Below, piece by piece: positions 1 through 8,454 of a stretch of DNA of 64,000 nucleotides. The number at the start of each line of letters is the position of its first letter. Position 1 is the stretch's first letter. The notes beneath the pieces were generated by a model that was not told the origin of the DNA, made no database searches, and saw only the letters and a program-made list of their open reading frames with translations. A program made the position numbers and the translations under genes. The stretch is from Streptomyces sp. S465 (GTDB lineage Bacteria > Actinomycetota > Actinomycetes > Streptomycetales > Streptomycetaceae). Where the stretch lies: assembly GCF_026898115.1 (NCBI RefSeq), contig NZ_CP114036.1, forward strand, positions 8,550,001 through 8,614,000, written 5' to 3'.

Positions 1-577
1 CGAAGGCGCCGATGCCGAGCCCGATCGCCGCCAGGTAGCGGGCGGGCAGCGGGTTGTCCTTGGGCAGCAGCCGCCAGTCCTCGGGCCGGTCCCCGCCGCG
101 CAGCGCGGCGCGCACCTGGTCCCAGTGCAGACAGCAGGTGAACGCCATCGCCGACAGTGGCAGGACCTCCAGGAAGCTGTGGATGTGCTGTTCCACCGGC
201 CGCACCTCGCGCTCGCCGGTGGCCAGGCTGACATCCCACAGCGCGGTGGCGCCGTGGGCGACGGCGGCGCCTCCCATCACCGACAGCACCAGCGGATTGA
301 CCCGGGCGAGCAGCGCCATCGCGACGGGGACGCCGGCCTCCGTCATCATCAGGGCGTGCACCGCCGACTCCCGGGTGCCCGAGGTCTCCTCGATCCGGGT
401 CCGCCGGTGCATGAGCCAGTCGGCCACCGCGGGGACGAACCACAGCGGCATCACCCCGTACATCAGGAACCGCCGGTTGGCGTCCTCGACGTCCACGGGG
501 GTCCGGGGCACCCGCAGATCGCGGGGCCGCCGCCACCGCCGCCACGCACGGGCCACCGGACCAAGGGCACCAGTCAT
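1..577 (-). CDS. Conserved integral membrane protein, partial (runs off left edge)
   Basis: The reading frame opens with ATG at 577 and stays open to position 1, so about 192 residues are seen and the C-terminus is missing. The N-terminal 30 residues are Arg/Pro rich and basic. Hydrophobic segments follow (for example MYGVMPLWFVPAVADWL, and a stretch around ARVNPLVLSVMGGAAVAHG), with the conserved-looking polar motifs HRRTRIEETSG and EQHIHSFLE between them. I recognise it only as a conserved bacterial multi-pass membrane protein of unknown function; His and Glu pairs between helices could bind a metal or haem, but that is inference. It faces away from the tetR gene and shares no promoter with it. 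Confidence 0.75.
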   Translation of the reverse strand, partial: MTGALGPVARAWRRWRRPRDLRVPRTPVDVEDANRRFLMYGVMPLWFVPAVADWLMHRRTRIEETSGTRESAVHALMMTEAGVPVAMALLARVNPLVLSVMGGAAVAHGATALWDVSLATGEREVRPVEQHIHSFLEVLPLSAMAFTCCLHWDQVRAALRGGDRPEDWRLLPKDNPLPARYLAAIGLGIGAF

Positions 578-700
578 CTCGCCTCCAGCACGATGTCGGA
601 AGAAACCGGGTGCCCCCTTCGTATCCCGCACAAACGGCGGCGGGTGGCTCCCCGGCTCCCGGCGTGGCGCCGGTGTCGTCCACCGGGGCCATGCGTGTGC

Positions 701-1288
701 CTACCGGGGCGTCCTGGACCCCTGTGCGGTGCACTGCACCAGGCCGTTCAGGATGAGGGCGAGGCCCGCCTCGAACGCCGACTCGTGATCGATCACCGGC
801 ATGCCGGCCGGTAGCTCCGCGCCGTCGGCGGAGCCGGTGTCCGCCTGCTCCTCCAGGACGCTGCCGACCGTGAAACGGCCGGCGGCCAGCATCGCCATCT
901 GCGCGTCCCGCTCGGGCACGCCGGAGGCGACGAGGAAGTCCATCTTGTGGCGGAGCCGGTCGAGGTCGCCGGTGGGGGTGCTGCCGGCGTGGAGCCGTGC
1001 GCCGTCCCGGCGCATCAGCAGGGTGCGCCGGAAGCTGCGCGTGTTGTCCAGGAACCAGTCGCGCCAGTCGTCGCCGGGTGTCGGCAGCGGGGCGGTCGCA
1101 TGGGGGGCCATCGCCGCCTCCGCCATGGCGGCGATGAGGTCTTTCTTGGTGCGGAAGTACCAGTAGAGCGACGGCTGCTCGACGCCCAGTCGCTTCGCCA
1201 GCCGCCTCGTGCTGACGGCGTCCAGCCCGACCTCGTCGAGCAGGCCGAGCGCCTCGGCGATGACGGTCTCACGGTTCATCTTGGTCAC
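701..1288 (-). CDS. TetR-class (tetracycline repressor type) transcriptional regulator
   Basis: This is a close relative of the founding TetR proteins rather than a generic family member. The DNA-binding region (residues about 20-50, STRRLAKRLGVEQPSLYWYF) nearly matches the TetR helix-turn-helix including the QP-LYW recognition helix. In the core, SFRRTLL, DGARLH and VGSVLEEQ line up with TetR segments carrying inducer-binding Asn82, Phe86, His100 and the Mg-site Glu147, as recalled from the TetR structure. The length of 195 residues is usual. The start may be GTG at 1288 or ATG at 1279. It is divergent from a TetX-like monooxygenase with two operator palindromes between, so it most likely represses both genes and releases on binding a polycyclic ligand. 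The ligand is unknown. Confidence 0.9.
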   Translation of the reverse strand: MTKMNRETVIAEALGLLDEVGLDAVSTRRLAKRLGVEQPSLYWYFRTKKDLIAAMAEAAMAPHATAPLPTPGDDWRDWFLDNTRSFRRTLLMRRDGARLHAGSTPTGDLDRLRHKMDFLVASGVPERDAQMAMLAAGRFTVGSVLEEQADTGSADGAELPAGMPVIDHESAFEAGLALILNGLVQCTAQGSRTPR

Positions 1289-1295
1289 GTTGACA

Positions 1296-1312
1296 ATCTA
1301 TCGCTGATAGAT
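1296..1312. promoter_or_regulatory. tetO-like operator 1
   Basis: Perfect palindrome ATCTATCGCTGATAGAT (7-bp arms, 3-bp centre). It carries the CTATC/GATAG half-sites of the tetracycline operator and lies 8 bp from the repressor start, so it should mediate autoregulation. This is seen directly; the function follows from the tetO resemblance and the TetR-class neighbour. Confidence 0.85.
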
Positions 1313-1325
1313 GACGCTGAAAAGG

Positions 1326-1344
1326 AATCTTTCACTGATAGATT
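1326..1344. promoter_or_regulatory. tetO-like operator 2
   Basis: AATCTTTCACTGATAGATT is a 19-bp inverted repeat with one mismatch and the same GATAGAT half-site as operator 1. It sits 15 bp upstream of the monooxygenase start at 1360 and would block its promoter. Two operators in a short divergent spacer is the same arrangement as in tetR-tetA regions. Confidence 0.8.
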
Positions 1345-1359
1345 TTCGAGGTGATGGGC

Positions 1360-2604
1360 ATGACAAAGGGATCGCGGCCGCTGCGGGTCCTCGTCGCCGG
1401 TGGCGGCATCGCGGGGCAGGCTCTGGCCTACTGGCTCACGCGGGGCGGCCACCGGGTGACCGTTGTCGAACGCTTCCCGGCGCTGCGGGCCACTGGGGCC
1501 CAGGTCGACCTCCGGGGGCAGGGCATCGAGGCCGTCAAGCGGATGGGGCTCCTCGACACTGTCCGCGCCAAGCTCGTGGACGAGGCGGGCGTCGCTTTCA
1601 TCGACGCCCGCGGCAGGGCCAGGGCGACGATCATGGCCAACACCTCGGGGCAGGGCCGGCAGACCCTCACGTCCGAGTACGAGATCATGCGCGGCGACCT
1701 GGTGCGCATCCTCCACGACGCGACGAAGGACGACACCGAGTACGTCTTCGGCACCAGCGTGGACGGCTTCGAGCAGGATGAGCACGAGGTCACCGCGCAC
1801 TTCTCCGACGGGTCCTCCGGTGCGTTCGACCTCCTGGTCGGCGCGGACGGACAGGGATCACGCATCCGGCGAGCGCTTCTCCCCAAGGGATCCGACCCGT
1901 ACTGGCGCATGGGCATCCACATGGCCTACTGGTTCATCCCGCGCATCGCGTCCGACAGCACCATCCGGGACACCTACATGGTCCCGGGAGGCCGCCAGAT
2001 CATGCGCCGCAGCCACAACCCGACCGAGACCCAGGTGTACTTCGTCCTACGGGAGGCATCCGATGCGGCCTCGGCGATCCACCGCGCGCCCGTCGAAGCC
2101 CAGCAGGAGTTCTGGGCCGCCAGGTTCCGCGACGCCGGATGGCAGACCGAGCGCTTCATCGAGGGGATGAGGACGAGTCCGTTCTTCTACTCCCAGGAGG
2201 TCGTCCAGGTCCGCACCGACACCTGGTCCAAGGGCCGCGTGGTGCTGGCCGGTGACGCCGCCCACTGCGCCTCCCCCTACAGCGGCATGGGCATCTCCGG
2301 CGGCCTGGTCGGCGCGCACGTCCTGGCCGGTGAGATCAACCGGCACCCGGACGACCTGCCGACCGCGCTGGCGAACTACGACAGCGTGCTGCGGCCCTTC
2401 GTCAACCACATCCAGGGCGGGGTGAATCCGCGCCTGCTGCGCCTGGCCATGCCGAGGACACAGCGCGCGATCGACGCGTTCCAGGCCGCCGCCTCGCTCG
2501 CCTGCTTCCTGCGCGTCCCCGACCTCGTCGCCCGCCACTCGAAAGAGGACCGCGGCGGCGACTGGCGGCTCCCCGCGAACCCGGCGCCGGTCAGCACCGG
2601 CTGA
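1360..2604 (+). CDS. TetX-like FAD-dependent monooxygenase
   Basis: A class A flavoprotein hydroxylase of 414 residues. The N-terminal Rossmann motif VLVAGGGIAGQALAYWL binds the FAD ADP part; DLLVGADGQGSRIR is the DG motif and VVLAGDAAHCASPYSGMGIS the GD motif contacting the FAD ribityl chain. The segment GAQVDLRGQG resembles TetX and related anthracycline or tetracycline oxygenases. GTG 1351, ATG 1354 and ATG 1360 are in frame; ATG 1360 is chosen because GAGG at 1348-1351 sits at the right spacing. Control by the divergent TetR-class repressor suggests induction by the compound it hydroxylates, so detoxification of a polycyclic aromatic is likely but the substrate cannot be read from sequence. 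Confidence 0.88.
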   Translation: MTKGSRPLRVLVAGGGIAGQALAYWLTRGGHRVTVVERFPALRATGAQVDLRGQGIEAVKRMGLLDTVRAKLVDEAGVAFIDARGRARATIMANTSGQGRQTLTSEYEIMRGDLVRILHDATKDDTEYVFGTSVDGFEQDEHEVTAHFSDGSSGAFDLLVGADGQGSRIRRALLPKGSDPYWRMGIHMAYWFIPRIASDSTIRDTYMVPGGRQIMRRSHNPTETQVYFVLREASDAASAIHRAPVEAQQEFWAARFRDAGWQTERFIEGMRTSPFFYSQEVVQVRTDTWSKGRVVLAGDAAHCASPYSGMGISGGLVGAHVLAGEINRHPDDLPTALANYDSVLRPFVNHIQGGVNPRLLRLAMPRTQRAIDAFQAAASLACFLRVPDLVARHSKEDRGGDWRLPANPAPVSTG

Positions 2605-2660
2605 AGGGCGGCGGGCAGCGGGACCGATGGGGCCGTCATGAGCGGGGATGGACACGTCGC

Positions 2661-5600
2661 TCAGCCGTCCGTGGCGTCGAACGCGACGATGCGCTGGGCG
2701 CCGTTCGCCGCGCCCGGGTGACGGCTGGTGAGGTCCAGCCGGAGCCGGGAGGTGCGGACCGGGTCGAAGGTGATGACCGTCGGGGTGTCGGAGGCGGTGG
2801 CCCAGGTGACGACCGCCCCGCGCACCGGAACCCAGGCGTGGCCGTGCCACGCCGAGACCTCGATCGAGGCGGGCAGGGTGTGCGTGGCATCGACGGTGAA
2901 GGACACCTCGACACGGCGCAGGCGCCGCTTCCCCTCCCAGGTCACCGAGACCCAGTCGGCCTTCCGGGCACCGTCGAAGGCGGGCAGCAGCGCCGTGGCG
3001 GCCTTGTGGAAGGCGTTGGACCAGCCGGTGGCCGGGTCGCCGTCCAGCATGGCCGAGGGCAGGGTCGTCGGTGCGCCCGAGTAGCTCGCGTCGGCCTGCG
3101 GATAGCCGGGGGCGCCGGGGCCGGGGCCGGGTGCGACGGCCGCCGGGCGGGTGACCGGCTCCGATGTCCCGCCGGTGGCGCGGACGGTGGCGGTGCCGGT
3201 GCGCAGCCCCGCCGCGCGGGCGGTGAGGGTGAGGGGCCCGGCCTCGGTGCCGGAGCGGACGATGGCCAGGGCCTTGCCGTGGAAGGCGGTGCGGGTGGTG
3301 GCCTGGTAGCGCTCGGCGCTCTCCTGGCGGCCGTTGTCGACCCCGGCCAGGGAACCTCCGGTGACCTTGAAGGAGATCAGGTGGCCGGCGTCGGGCACCA
3401 CCACGCCCTTGGCGTCGACGATGTCGGCGGTCACGAAGCACAGGGAGCGGCCGTCGGCGTCGACGGTCTCGCGGTCGGGGGTGAGCCGCACGGCGTGCGG
3501 GCGGCCCGCCGTGCGCAGCACATCGGTGGCCACGACCGTGCCGCCGCGCCGGGCCACGGCCTTCAGCTCGCCCGGTGCGAACGGCACCTTCCAGGTGAGG
3601 TGGAGCTTTCCGGCGCTGCCGGTCGGGCTGGTGTAGCTGCCGGGGTAGGCGCCGGAGGTGACGGTCTTGTCGTCGCCGGTGGGCTCGGTGGTCTCCAGAT
3701 AGGCGCGGCCGTCGGTGGTCTTCTTGGTGTCGAACTCGCGGACCCCGAGCGACCGGCCGTTCAGGAACAGCTCCACCGTGGCGACGTTGGAGTACGCCCA
3801 CACCTCCACGGTCTCGCCCGCGCGGTGGCCGGTCCAGTCCATGGGGACCAGATGGACCATCGGCTCGCTGGTCCACTGGCTTTTGAAGAGGTGGTACATG
3901 TCCTTGGGGAAGCCGGCCGTGTCCACCGCGCCGAAGAACGACGCCTTCACCGGGAAGACGTCGTACGGCGTGGGCTCGCCGATGTAGTCGATGCCCGACC
4001 ACAGGAACTGCCCGGCGAAGAACTTCCGGTCCCGGTCCTTCTTCAGCCCGTACTCGCCGCTGATGGTCCAGGAGGCGAGGTTGTTGTCGTAACTGGAGGT
4101 CTCGCGCTTGCCGGGGGTGTGGTTCTCGCCGGTGTTGAGGTGTTCGGGCTCCTGGTAGGTCCCGCGGGTGGAGGTCTCGGAGGAGGACTCGGACTCGAAG
4201 AGGAACAGATGCGGATAGCGGGCGTGCAGGGCGTCCACCGAAGCGGCGGTGTTGTAGTTGAGGCCGAGCCCGTCCAGCTTGGCGAGCATCAGATCGGCGG
4301 GGGAGCCCTCGGCGGGCAGGGTGCGGTACTTGTCCGAGCCGATCACCACGGGTCTGGTGTCATCGGCCGCGCGGACGGCGTCGGTGAGCCGCTGGGCCAT
4401 GTCCAGCCCGGCCGCGCTGGTGGAGTCGGGGATCTCATTGCCGATGGACCACATGACGACCGCGGGGGAGTTGCGGGCGGCGTACACCATCTCGGTGATG
4501 TCCGCCTCGCAGTGCTCGTCGAAGAAGCGCCCGTAGTCGTAGGTGTTCTTGCCGGTCCGCCAGCAGTCGAACGCCTCCACCAGCATCACGATGCCGAGCC
4601 GCTCGCAGACGTCGATCACCTCCGGTGCGGGCGGATTGTGGGAGGTGCGCAGGGCGTTGACGCCCATGCTCTTCATGATGGTCAGCTGGCGCAGCACGGC
4701 GTCGGCGTTGACCGCGGCGCCGAGCGCGCCCAGGTCATGGTGCAGGTCGACGCCCTGGAGCTTGGCGTAGGCGCCGTTCAGCGAGAACCCGTGGTCGGGG
4801 TCGACGGTGACATGGCGGAGCCCGAAGGGGGTGCGGTACCGGTCGGTGGTGTCCTGGCCGACCCGCAGTTCGGTCTCCAGCACATAGCGGTGCGGGGTGT
4901 CGAACGACCACAGCCGCGGCCGGTCGACCCTGAGCTCCTGGGTGGCGGTACGGGTGTCACCCGCCCCGACGGTGAGGGTGGAGCGGGCCTGGGCCACGGT
5001 GTGCCCGTCGGGGTCCTTGACCGTGGAGACCACGGTCACCGGCTCGGGGTCGGCCCCCTCGTTGACCACCAGGGTCTGTGCCCGCACCGTGGCGTGCCCG
5101 GATGTCAGGGCGGTGGCCAGGTCGGGGGTGGTGACATGGGTGCCCCACCGGGCGATGTGGACCGGGTCGGTGACGACCAGCCGGGCGTGGCGGTAGATGC
5201 CGCTGCCCGAGTACCAGCGGCTGCTGGGGAGCCGGTTGCGCACGCGGACGGCGAGGACGTTGGGGGTGGCGCCGTCGGTGTGGGCCACCTCGGTGAGGTC
5301 GAGGGCGAAGCCGGTGTATCCATAAGGGTGCTCGCCGACCAGCCGCCCGTTGCAGTACACGGACGAGTCCATGTAGACGCCGTCGAACTCGACGGAGATC
5401 CGCTTGCCCGCGAGGGCGCGCGGCAGGGTGAAGGCGGTGCGGTACCAGCCGAGCCCGCCGGGCAGGAATCCGGTGCCGCCGCTGGTGCCGTGGTCGGTGG
5501 TCGGGGTGAGTTCGATGCTCCAGTCGTGCGGCACCGCGACCTCGCGCCAGTCCGAGTCGTCGTACGCCGGATCGTGGGCCTGGTCGTACGCACCGGTCGG

Positions 5601-5789
5601 ATCGCTGATCCCGCCGGGGTTGACGAGGGCGAATCGCCAGCCGTCGGTGAGCGGGATGGTCCGTCCTCCCAGGGCGCGGGACGCGGTGGCGCCGTGCGCG
5701 GGACCGGCCGGGACCAGGGTTCCGGCCATCGGCGCGGCGGTGCCTGCGATCAGCAACGATCTGCGAGTGACCGCCATCGCGATCCCCAT
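2661..5789 (-). CDS. Secreted glycoside hydrolase family 2 protein (beta-galactosidase-like)
   Basis: A 1042-residue exported GH2 enzyme. A Tat-type signal (AVTRRSLLIAGTAAP, ending near AHGA) is followed by a jelly-roll sugar-binding domain, an immunoglobulin-like domain, and the TIM barrel with acid/base Glu452 in SIGNEIPD and a probable nucleophile Glu around 532-540 in SESSSETSTRG. After the barrel come the segment typical of DUF4982-containing GH2 enzymes (about residues 620-700), an Ig-like domain and a C-terminal discoidin-like carbohydrate-binding domain. It should cleave a terminal beta-linked galactoside or related sugar outside the cell. The start at 5789 is supported by a -10-like CATAAT eight bases upstream; ATG 5777 is an alternative. 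The exact substrate is not deducible. Confidence 0.92.
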   Translation of the reverse strand: MGIAMAVTRRSLLIAGTAAPMAGTLVPAGPAHGATASRALGGRTIPLTDGWRFALVNPGGISDPTGAYDQAHDPAYDDSDWREVAVPHDWSIELTPTTDHGTSGGTGFLPGGLGWYRTAFTLPRALAGKRISVEFDGVYMDSSVYCNGRLVGEHPYGYTGFALDLTEVAHTDGATPNVLAVRVRNRLPSSRWYSGSGIYRHARLVVTDPVHIARWGTHVTTPDLATALTSGHATVRAQTLVVNEGADPEPVTVVSTVKDPDGHTVAQARSTLTVGAGDTRTATQELRVDRPRLWSFDTPHRYVLETELRVGQDTTDRYRTPFGLRHVTVDPDHGFSLNGAYAKLQGVDLHHDLGALGAAVNADAVLRQLTIMKSMGVNALRTSHNPPAPEVIDVCERLGIVMLVEAFDCWRTGKNTYDYGRFFDEHCEADITEMVYAARNSPAVVMWSIGNEIPDSTSAAGLDMAQRLTDAVRAADDTRPVVIGSDKYRTLPAEGSPADLMLAKLDGLGLNYNTAASVDALHARYPHLFLFESESSSETSTRGTYQEPEHLNTGENHTPGKRETSSYDNNLASWTISGEYGLKKDRDRKFFAGQFLWSGIDYIGEPTPYDVFPVKASFFGAVDTAGFPKDMYHLFKSQWTSEPMVHLVPMDWTGHRAGETVEVWAYSNVATVELFLNGRSLGVREFDTKKTTDGRAYLETTEPTGDDKTVTSGAYPGSYTSPTGSAGKLHLTWKVPFAPGELKAVARRGGTVVATDVLRTAGRPHAVRLTPDRETVDADGRSLCFVTADIVDAKGVVVPDAGHLISFKVTGGSLAGVDNGRQESAERYQATTRTAFHGKALAIVRSGTEAGPLTLTARAAGLRTGTATVRATGGTSEPVTRPAAVAPGPGPGAPGYPQADASYSGAPTTLPSAMLDGDPATGWSNAFHKAATALLPAFDGARKADWVSVTWEGKRRLRRVEVSFTVDATHTLPASIEVSAWHGHAWVPVRGAVVTWATASDTPTVITFDPVRTSRLRLDLTSRHPGAANGAQRIVAFDATDG

Positions 5790-5797
5790 TCTCTTCG

Positions 5798-5881
5798 ATT
5801 ATGTTCGACTACGACGGGGATCGACCACAACACCCCCCTTCGCGCAACAGATTCTGACGGTTTCGAACAGGGGACTGTCAA
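5798..5881 (-). promoter_or_regulatory. Candidate promoters of the GH2 gene
   Basis: On the minus strand CATAAT (5798-5803) lies 8 bases before the GH2 ATG, which would give a leaderless message, although its -35 is poor. Further upstream TTGACA (5876-5881) pairs with CAGAAT (5851-5856) over a long 19-bp spacer. Either could serve the GH2 gene independently of the HAD gene behind it. Confidence 0.4.
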
Positions 5882-5896
5882 GAGGCCCGCAGTCAC

Positions 5897-6601
5897 TCAG
5901 CGCCCCAGCGCACTGTCGTCCAGCTGCCGGAGCAGATCCGCGGGGTCGCGGTAGATCTCGGCCGCACCGGCCTCGCGCAGCAGCTCGGCGGGGATGCCGC
6001 CGGACAGCAGCGCGATACTGCGCACCCCGGCCTTCCCACAGGCCGCCATGTCCCACACGGTGTCACCGACGAAGACCGCGTCCCCGGCCGGTACCCCGGC
6101 GCGCTCCAGGGACTGTTCGACCAGGTCCGGCGCGGGCTTGCCCTCCCCGACGTCATCCGAGCTGAGCACGGCACCCAGAGCCTCGTCGGCGCCGATCGCC
6201 GCGCGCATCGCGGCCAGTTCGTCCTTCGAGGCGGAGCTGGCCAGCACCACGTACCAGCCGTTGCCGGCCAGGGTGCGCAGCAGCTCCGAAGCGCCGTCGA
6301 GGGCGGGCAGCCGGGGGAAGTACTCCGCGTACAGGGCCTTGTGCGCACCGCTGATCCGCTCGTCCCGCGACCGGTCCCGGTCCTCGGGCAGCAGACGGTC
6401 CATGAGCTTGTCGGAGCTCATCCCGATGGTGTGGTGGATCTCCCGCATGCCCACCGTGTGCCCGGCCTGCCGCATCGCCTCCCACCAGGTGACGGCGTGC
6501 AGATAGTTGGTGTCCACGAGCGTGCCGTCCACGTCGAACAGCGCGGCCCGGCGGCCACCGGCGTCCCTGCCTGCGGTGTCAGCGGTGCGTTCGCCGCTCA
6601 T
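5897..6601 (-). CDS. HAD-superfamily phosphatase (beta-phosphoglucomutase/phosphoglycolate phosphatase-like)
   Basis: The nucleophile motif AALFDVDGTLVD (DxD) is near residue 20. Motif II is VVLASSASKDEL, the Lys is in the GEGKPAPDLV region, and the motif III/IV acidic pair is in VFVGDTVWDM. An alpha-helical cap lies between residues about 35 and 100. With 234 residues it fits the subfamily that hydrolyses small phosphorylated metabolites such as sugar phosphates. ATG 6601 is chosen over an upstream in-frame ATG at 6688 because GGGAGGA precedes it, and the extra N-terminus would run through the hairpin at 6632-6668. It lies upstream of the GH2 gene on the same strand, 107 bp away. Confidence 0.88.
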   Translation of the reverse strand: MSGERTADTAGRDAGGRRAALFDVDGTLVDTNYLHAVTWWEAMRQAGHTVGMREIHHTIGMSSDKLMDRLLPEDRDRSRDERISGAHKALYAEYFPRLPALDGASELLRTLAGNGWYVVLASSASKDELAAMRAAIGADEALGAVLSSDDVGEGKPAPDLVEQSLERAGVPAGDAVFVGDTVWDMAACGKAGVRSIALLSGGIPAELLREAGAAEIYRDPADLLRQLDDSALGR

Positions 6602-6631
6602 CGTGTCCTCCCGGGGGCAGTCGGTACGACG

Positions 6632-6668
6632 ACGAGGTGGCCCCCACCCGCGGCGGGGGCCACCTCGT
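6632..6668 (-). terminator. Strong hairpin terminator after the DUF6458 gene
   Basis: Perfect 14-bp arms (ACGAGGTGGCCCCC at 6632-6645 and its complement at 6655-6668) with a 9-base loop lie 20 bp beyond the stop of the small membrane gene. There is no U tract, as is common for Streptomyces terminators. Confidence 0.75.
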
Positions 6669-6688
6669 GAGGAAAGGGGCACCGGCAC

Positions 6689-6931
6689 TCAGTAGTGGTG
6701 GTGGTGCCGGGAGTGATGATCGGGATCGTCGACCACGGGGGGAGCCACGGCGGTCGGCTCGACGATGCGCCGACGCTTGTAGACACTCACATACGCCGCT
6801 GTCCCGATGATGCCGACGGCCATCAGGATCAGGCCCACCAAGGGGACGTTGAAGCCGTTGGCGTTCCAGTCGGTGGCGAAGGTGAGAATGCCTCCCACCG
6901 CAATCATCAATATGCAACCGCCCAGGCCCAT
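6689..6931 (-). CDS. Small two-helix membrane protein (DUF6458 family)
   Basis: An 80-residue protein with two hydrophobic helices (LGGCILMIAVGGILTFA and VPLVGLILMAVGIIGTAAYV), then a basic patch KRRR and a His-rich tail ending HHSRHHHHY. The layout and the sequence MGLGGCI match the DUF6458 family, common in actinobacteria and of unknown function. The start at 6931 is backed by GGAGG nine bases upstream; longer in-frame starts lack one. The His tail beside a CDF metal exporter gene on the same strand could bind divalent metal, but that is only inference. Confidence 0.8.
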   Translation of the reverse strand: MGLGGCILMIAVGGILTFATDWNANGFNVPLVGLILMAVGIIGTAAYVSVYKRRRIVEPTAVAPPVVDDPDHHSRHHHHY

Positions 6932-7007
6932 CAGTTCTGCCTCCGTACATGAGTTGGCTTGTCGCGGGCTGGTCTTCACCGGGTACCCAGGCCGGCCGGG
7001 GCCAATC

Positions 7008-8207
7008 TCACCCCTCGCGGTCCTCCCGTGCCTCGGCCGCCACCGTCTCGTCGAGCGCCCGGAGGTCCTCCCGTGCCTGCGCCCGGTCCCGGGCGGAGGC
7101 GTCGGTGACATCGAGGAAGATCTGGTCGGCGTGCGGCCACAGCCGCGTCATCGCCTTCTTGACACGCACCAGGACCTCCTCGACCTCCTCGCTGTCGAGC
7201 CCGGGGACGAGGTCGACCCGGGCCGCCACCAGCGTCGAATCGTTGCCCAGACGCATGGTCAGCAGGGTGGTCACGGTGTCGATCTCGGGCTGACCCGTCA
7301 GGAACCGGCGCAGCTCCCGGCGCTGGGCGGGGTCGATCGCCTCGCCGATGAGCCGCCCGCGCGACTCCTTGGCCAGCCGGTAGGCCACATAGACCAGCAG
7401 CGCGCCGATCAGGAACGAGGCCGTGGCCTCGTAGACCGCGTCGCCGGTGACCATGTGCAGCCCCATGCCGGCCAGGGCGAAGACCACGCCCAGACATGCG
7501 GTGGAGTCCTCGGCCAGGACGGTGCGCAGCGTGGGGTCGTCTCCCGCGCGCAGTTCGGCCACCAGGGAGCGGCCCGTCTCCCGGGCGTGGCCGCGGACCT
7601 GGAACAGCGCACGGACCAGCGAGGAGCCCTCCGCGAGGAGCGCCACGCCCAGGACCGCGAGGCCGACCAGATAGCCGCTGTGGTCCTCCGAGCCGCCCGC
7701 GCTCAGCGCCTCGGCGCCCTGGAAGAAGGAGAAGCAGCCGCCCATGACGAAGATGCCGACGGCGGCCAGCAGCGCCCAGAAGTAGCGTTCCTTGCCGTAG
7801 CCGAAGGGGTGCTGTTCGTCGGGGGCCCGCCTGCTGCGCTTGAGGGAGGCGAGCAGAAACACCTCGTTCAGGCTGTCCGCGACGGAGTGGGCGGCCTCGG
7901 AGAGCAGCGCGGGGGAGCCGGCGAAGGCCCCGCCGGCCGCCTTGGCCAGCGCGATGACGAGGTTGGCGCCGAGGGCGACGAAGACGGTGACCGCCGTTCT
8001 GGCGTCCTTGCCCCCCGACGCGTCGTGCCTGTCCGGCCCGCCTGACCTGTCCGGGGCGTGTGGCCTGTCCGGGGCGCGCGAGTGCTGCGGCGCGTCCGGC
8101 GTATCCGGTGGTGTCCGCGGCGTGTCCGGCGTGTCCGGCGTACCCGGGGTGTCCGGGATACGCGGTGTGCCGGGCCGGCCGGAAGGGTGGGGTGCGGAAC
8201 GGCTCAT
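7008..8207 (-). CDS. Cation diffusion facilitator (CDF) family efflux transporter
   Basis: A 399-residue inner-membrane metal/proton antiporter. Residues 1-75 are an unusual low-complexity region rich in TP, DTP and RP steps encoded by tandem DNA repeats. Six transmembrane helices follow; helix 2 carries the metal-site motif SEAAHSVADSLNE, and helix 5 lies in the region LAEDSTACLGVVFA. The C-terminal cytoplasmic ferredoxin-like domain (about 300-380) includes DTVTTLLTMRLGND and ends with an extension rich in Glu and Arg. ATG 8207 is preferred over an upstream in-frame start at 8333 because GGAG lies 11 bases before it. The metal (Zn, Fe, Mn or Co) cannot be assigned. Confidence 0.85.
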   Translation of the reverse strand: MSRSAPHPSGRPGTPRIPDTPGTPDTPDTPRTPPDTPDAPQHSRAPDRPHAPDRSGGPDRHDASGGKDARTAVTVFVALGANLVIALAKAAGGAFAGSPALLSEAAHSVADSLNEVFLLASLKRSRRAPDEQHPFGYGKERYFWALLAAVGIFVMGGCFSFFQGAEALSAGGSEDHSGYLVGLAVLGVALLAEGSSLVRALFQVRGHARETGRSLVAELRAGDDPTLRTVLAEDSTACLGVVFALAGMGLHMVTGDAVYEATASFLIGALLVYVAYRLAKESRGRLIGEAIDPAQRRELRRFLTGQPEIDTVTTLLTMRLGNDSTLVAARVDLVPGLDSEEVEEVLVRVKKAMTRLWPHADQIFLDVTDASARDRAQAREDLRALDETVAAEAREDREG

Positions 8208-8454
8208 CGGCGGAAGACTCCATAGGCGGGAAGGTCGTGCCGTGGCCCTCCCCGCCGGGGACGGCCGGACGGCCTGTCCCCATGGCGTGTGTCCCGATGG
8301 CGGGAGCTCAATCGTGGCACGCCCGCCGGACAAGCGCGCCCGCGATGTCCTACGGCCGGCCGCACCGGCCGGGTGGCGGCGGGCCGGGCCGCATACGCTG
8401 ACCGAAGGGTCTCACCGATGGCCGAAACCTTGTCCTGTACGACGGGAGCACCCG

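Noticed and set aside
2718..5954. A 1078-codon open frame on the plus strand
   Set aside because: It lies antisense to the GH2 gene, is extremely rich in Gly and Val with no domain, and results from the GC-rich third positions of the real gene.
8100..8170. Short tandem repeats as a possible CRISPR array
   Set aside because: Units are about 9 bp without spacers, and lie inside the CDF coding sequence.
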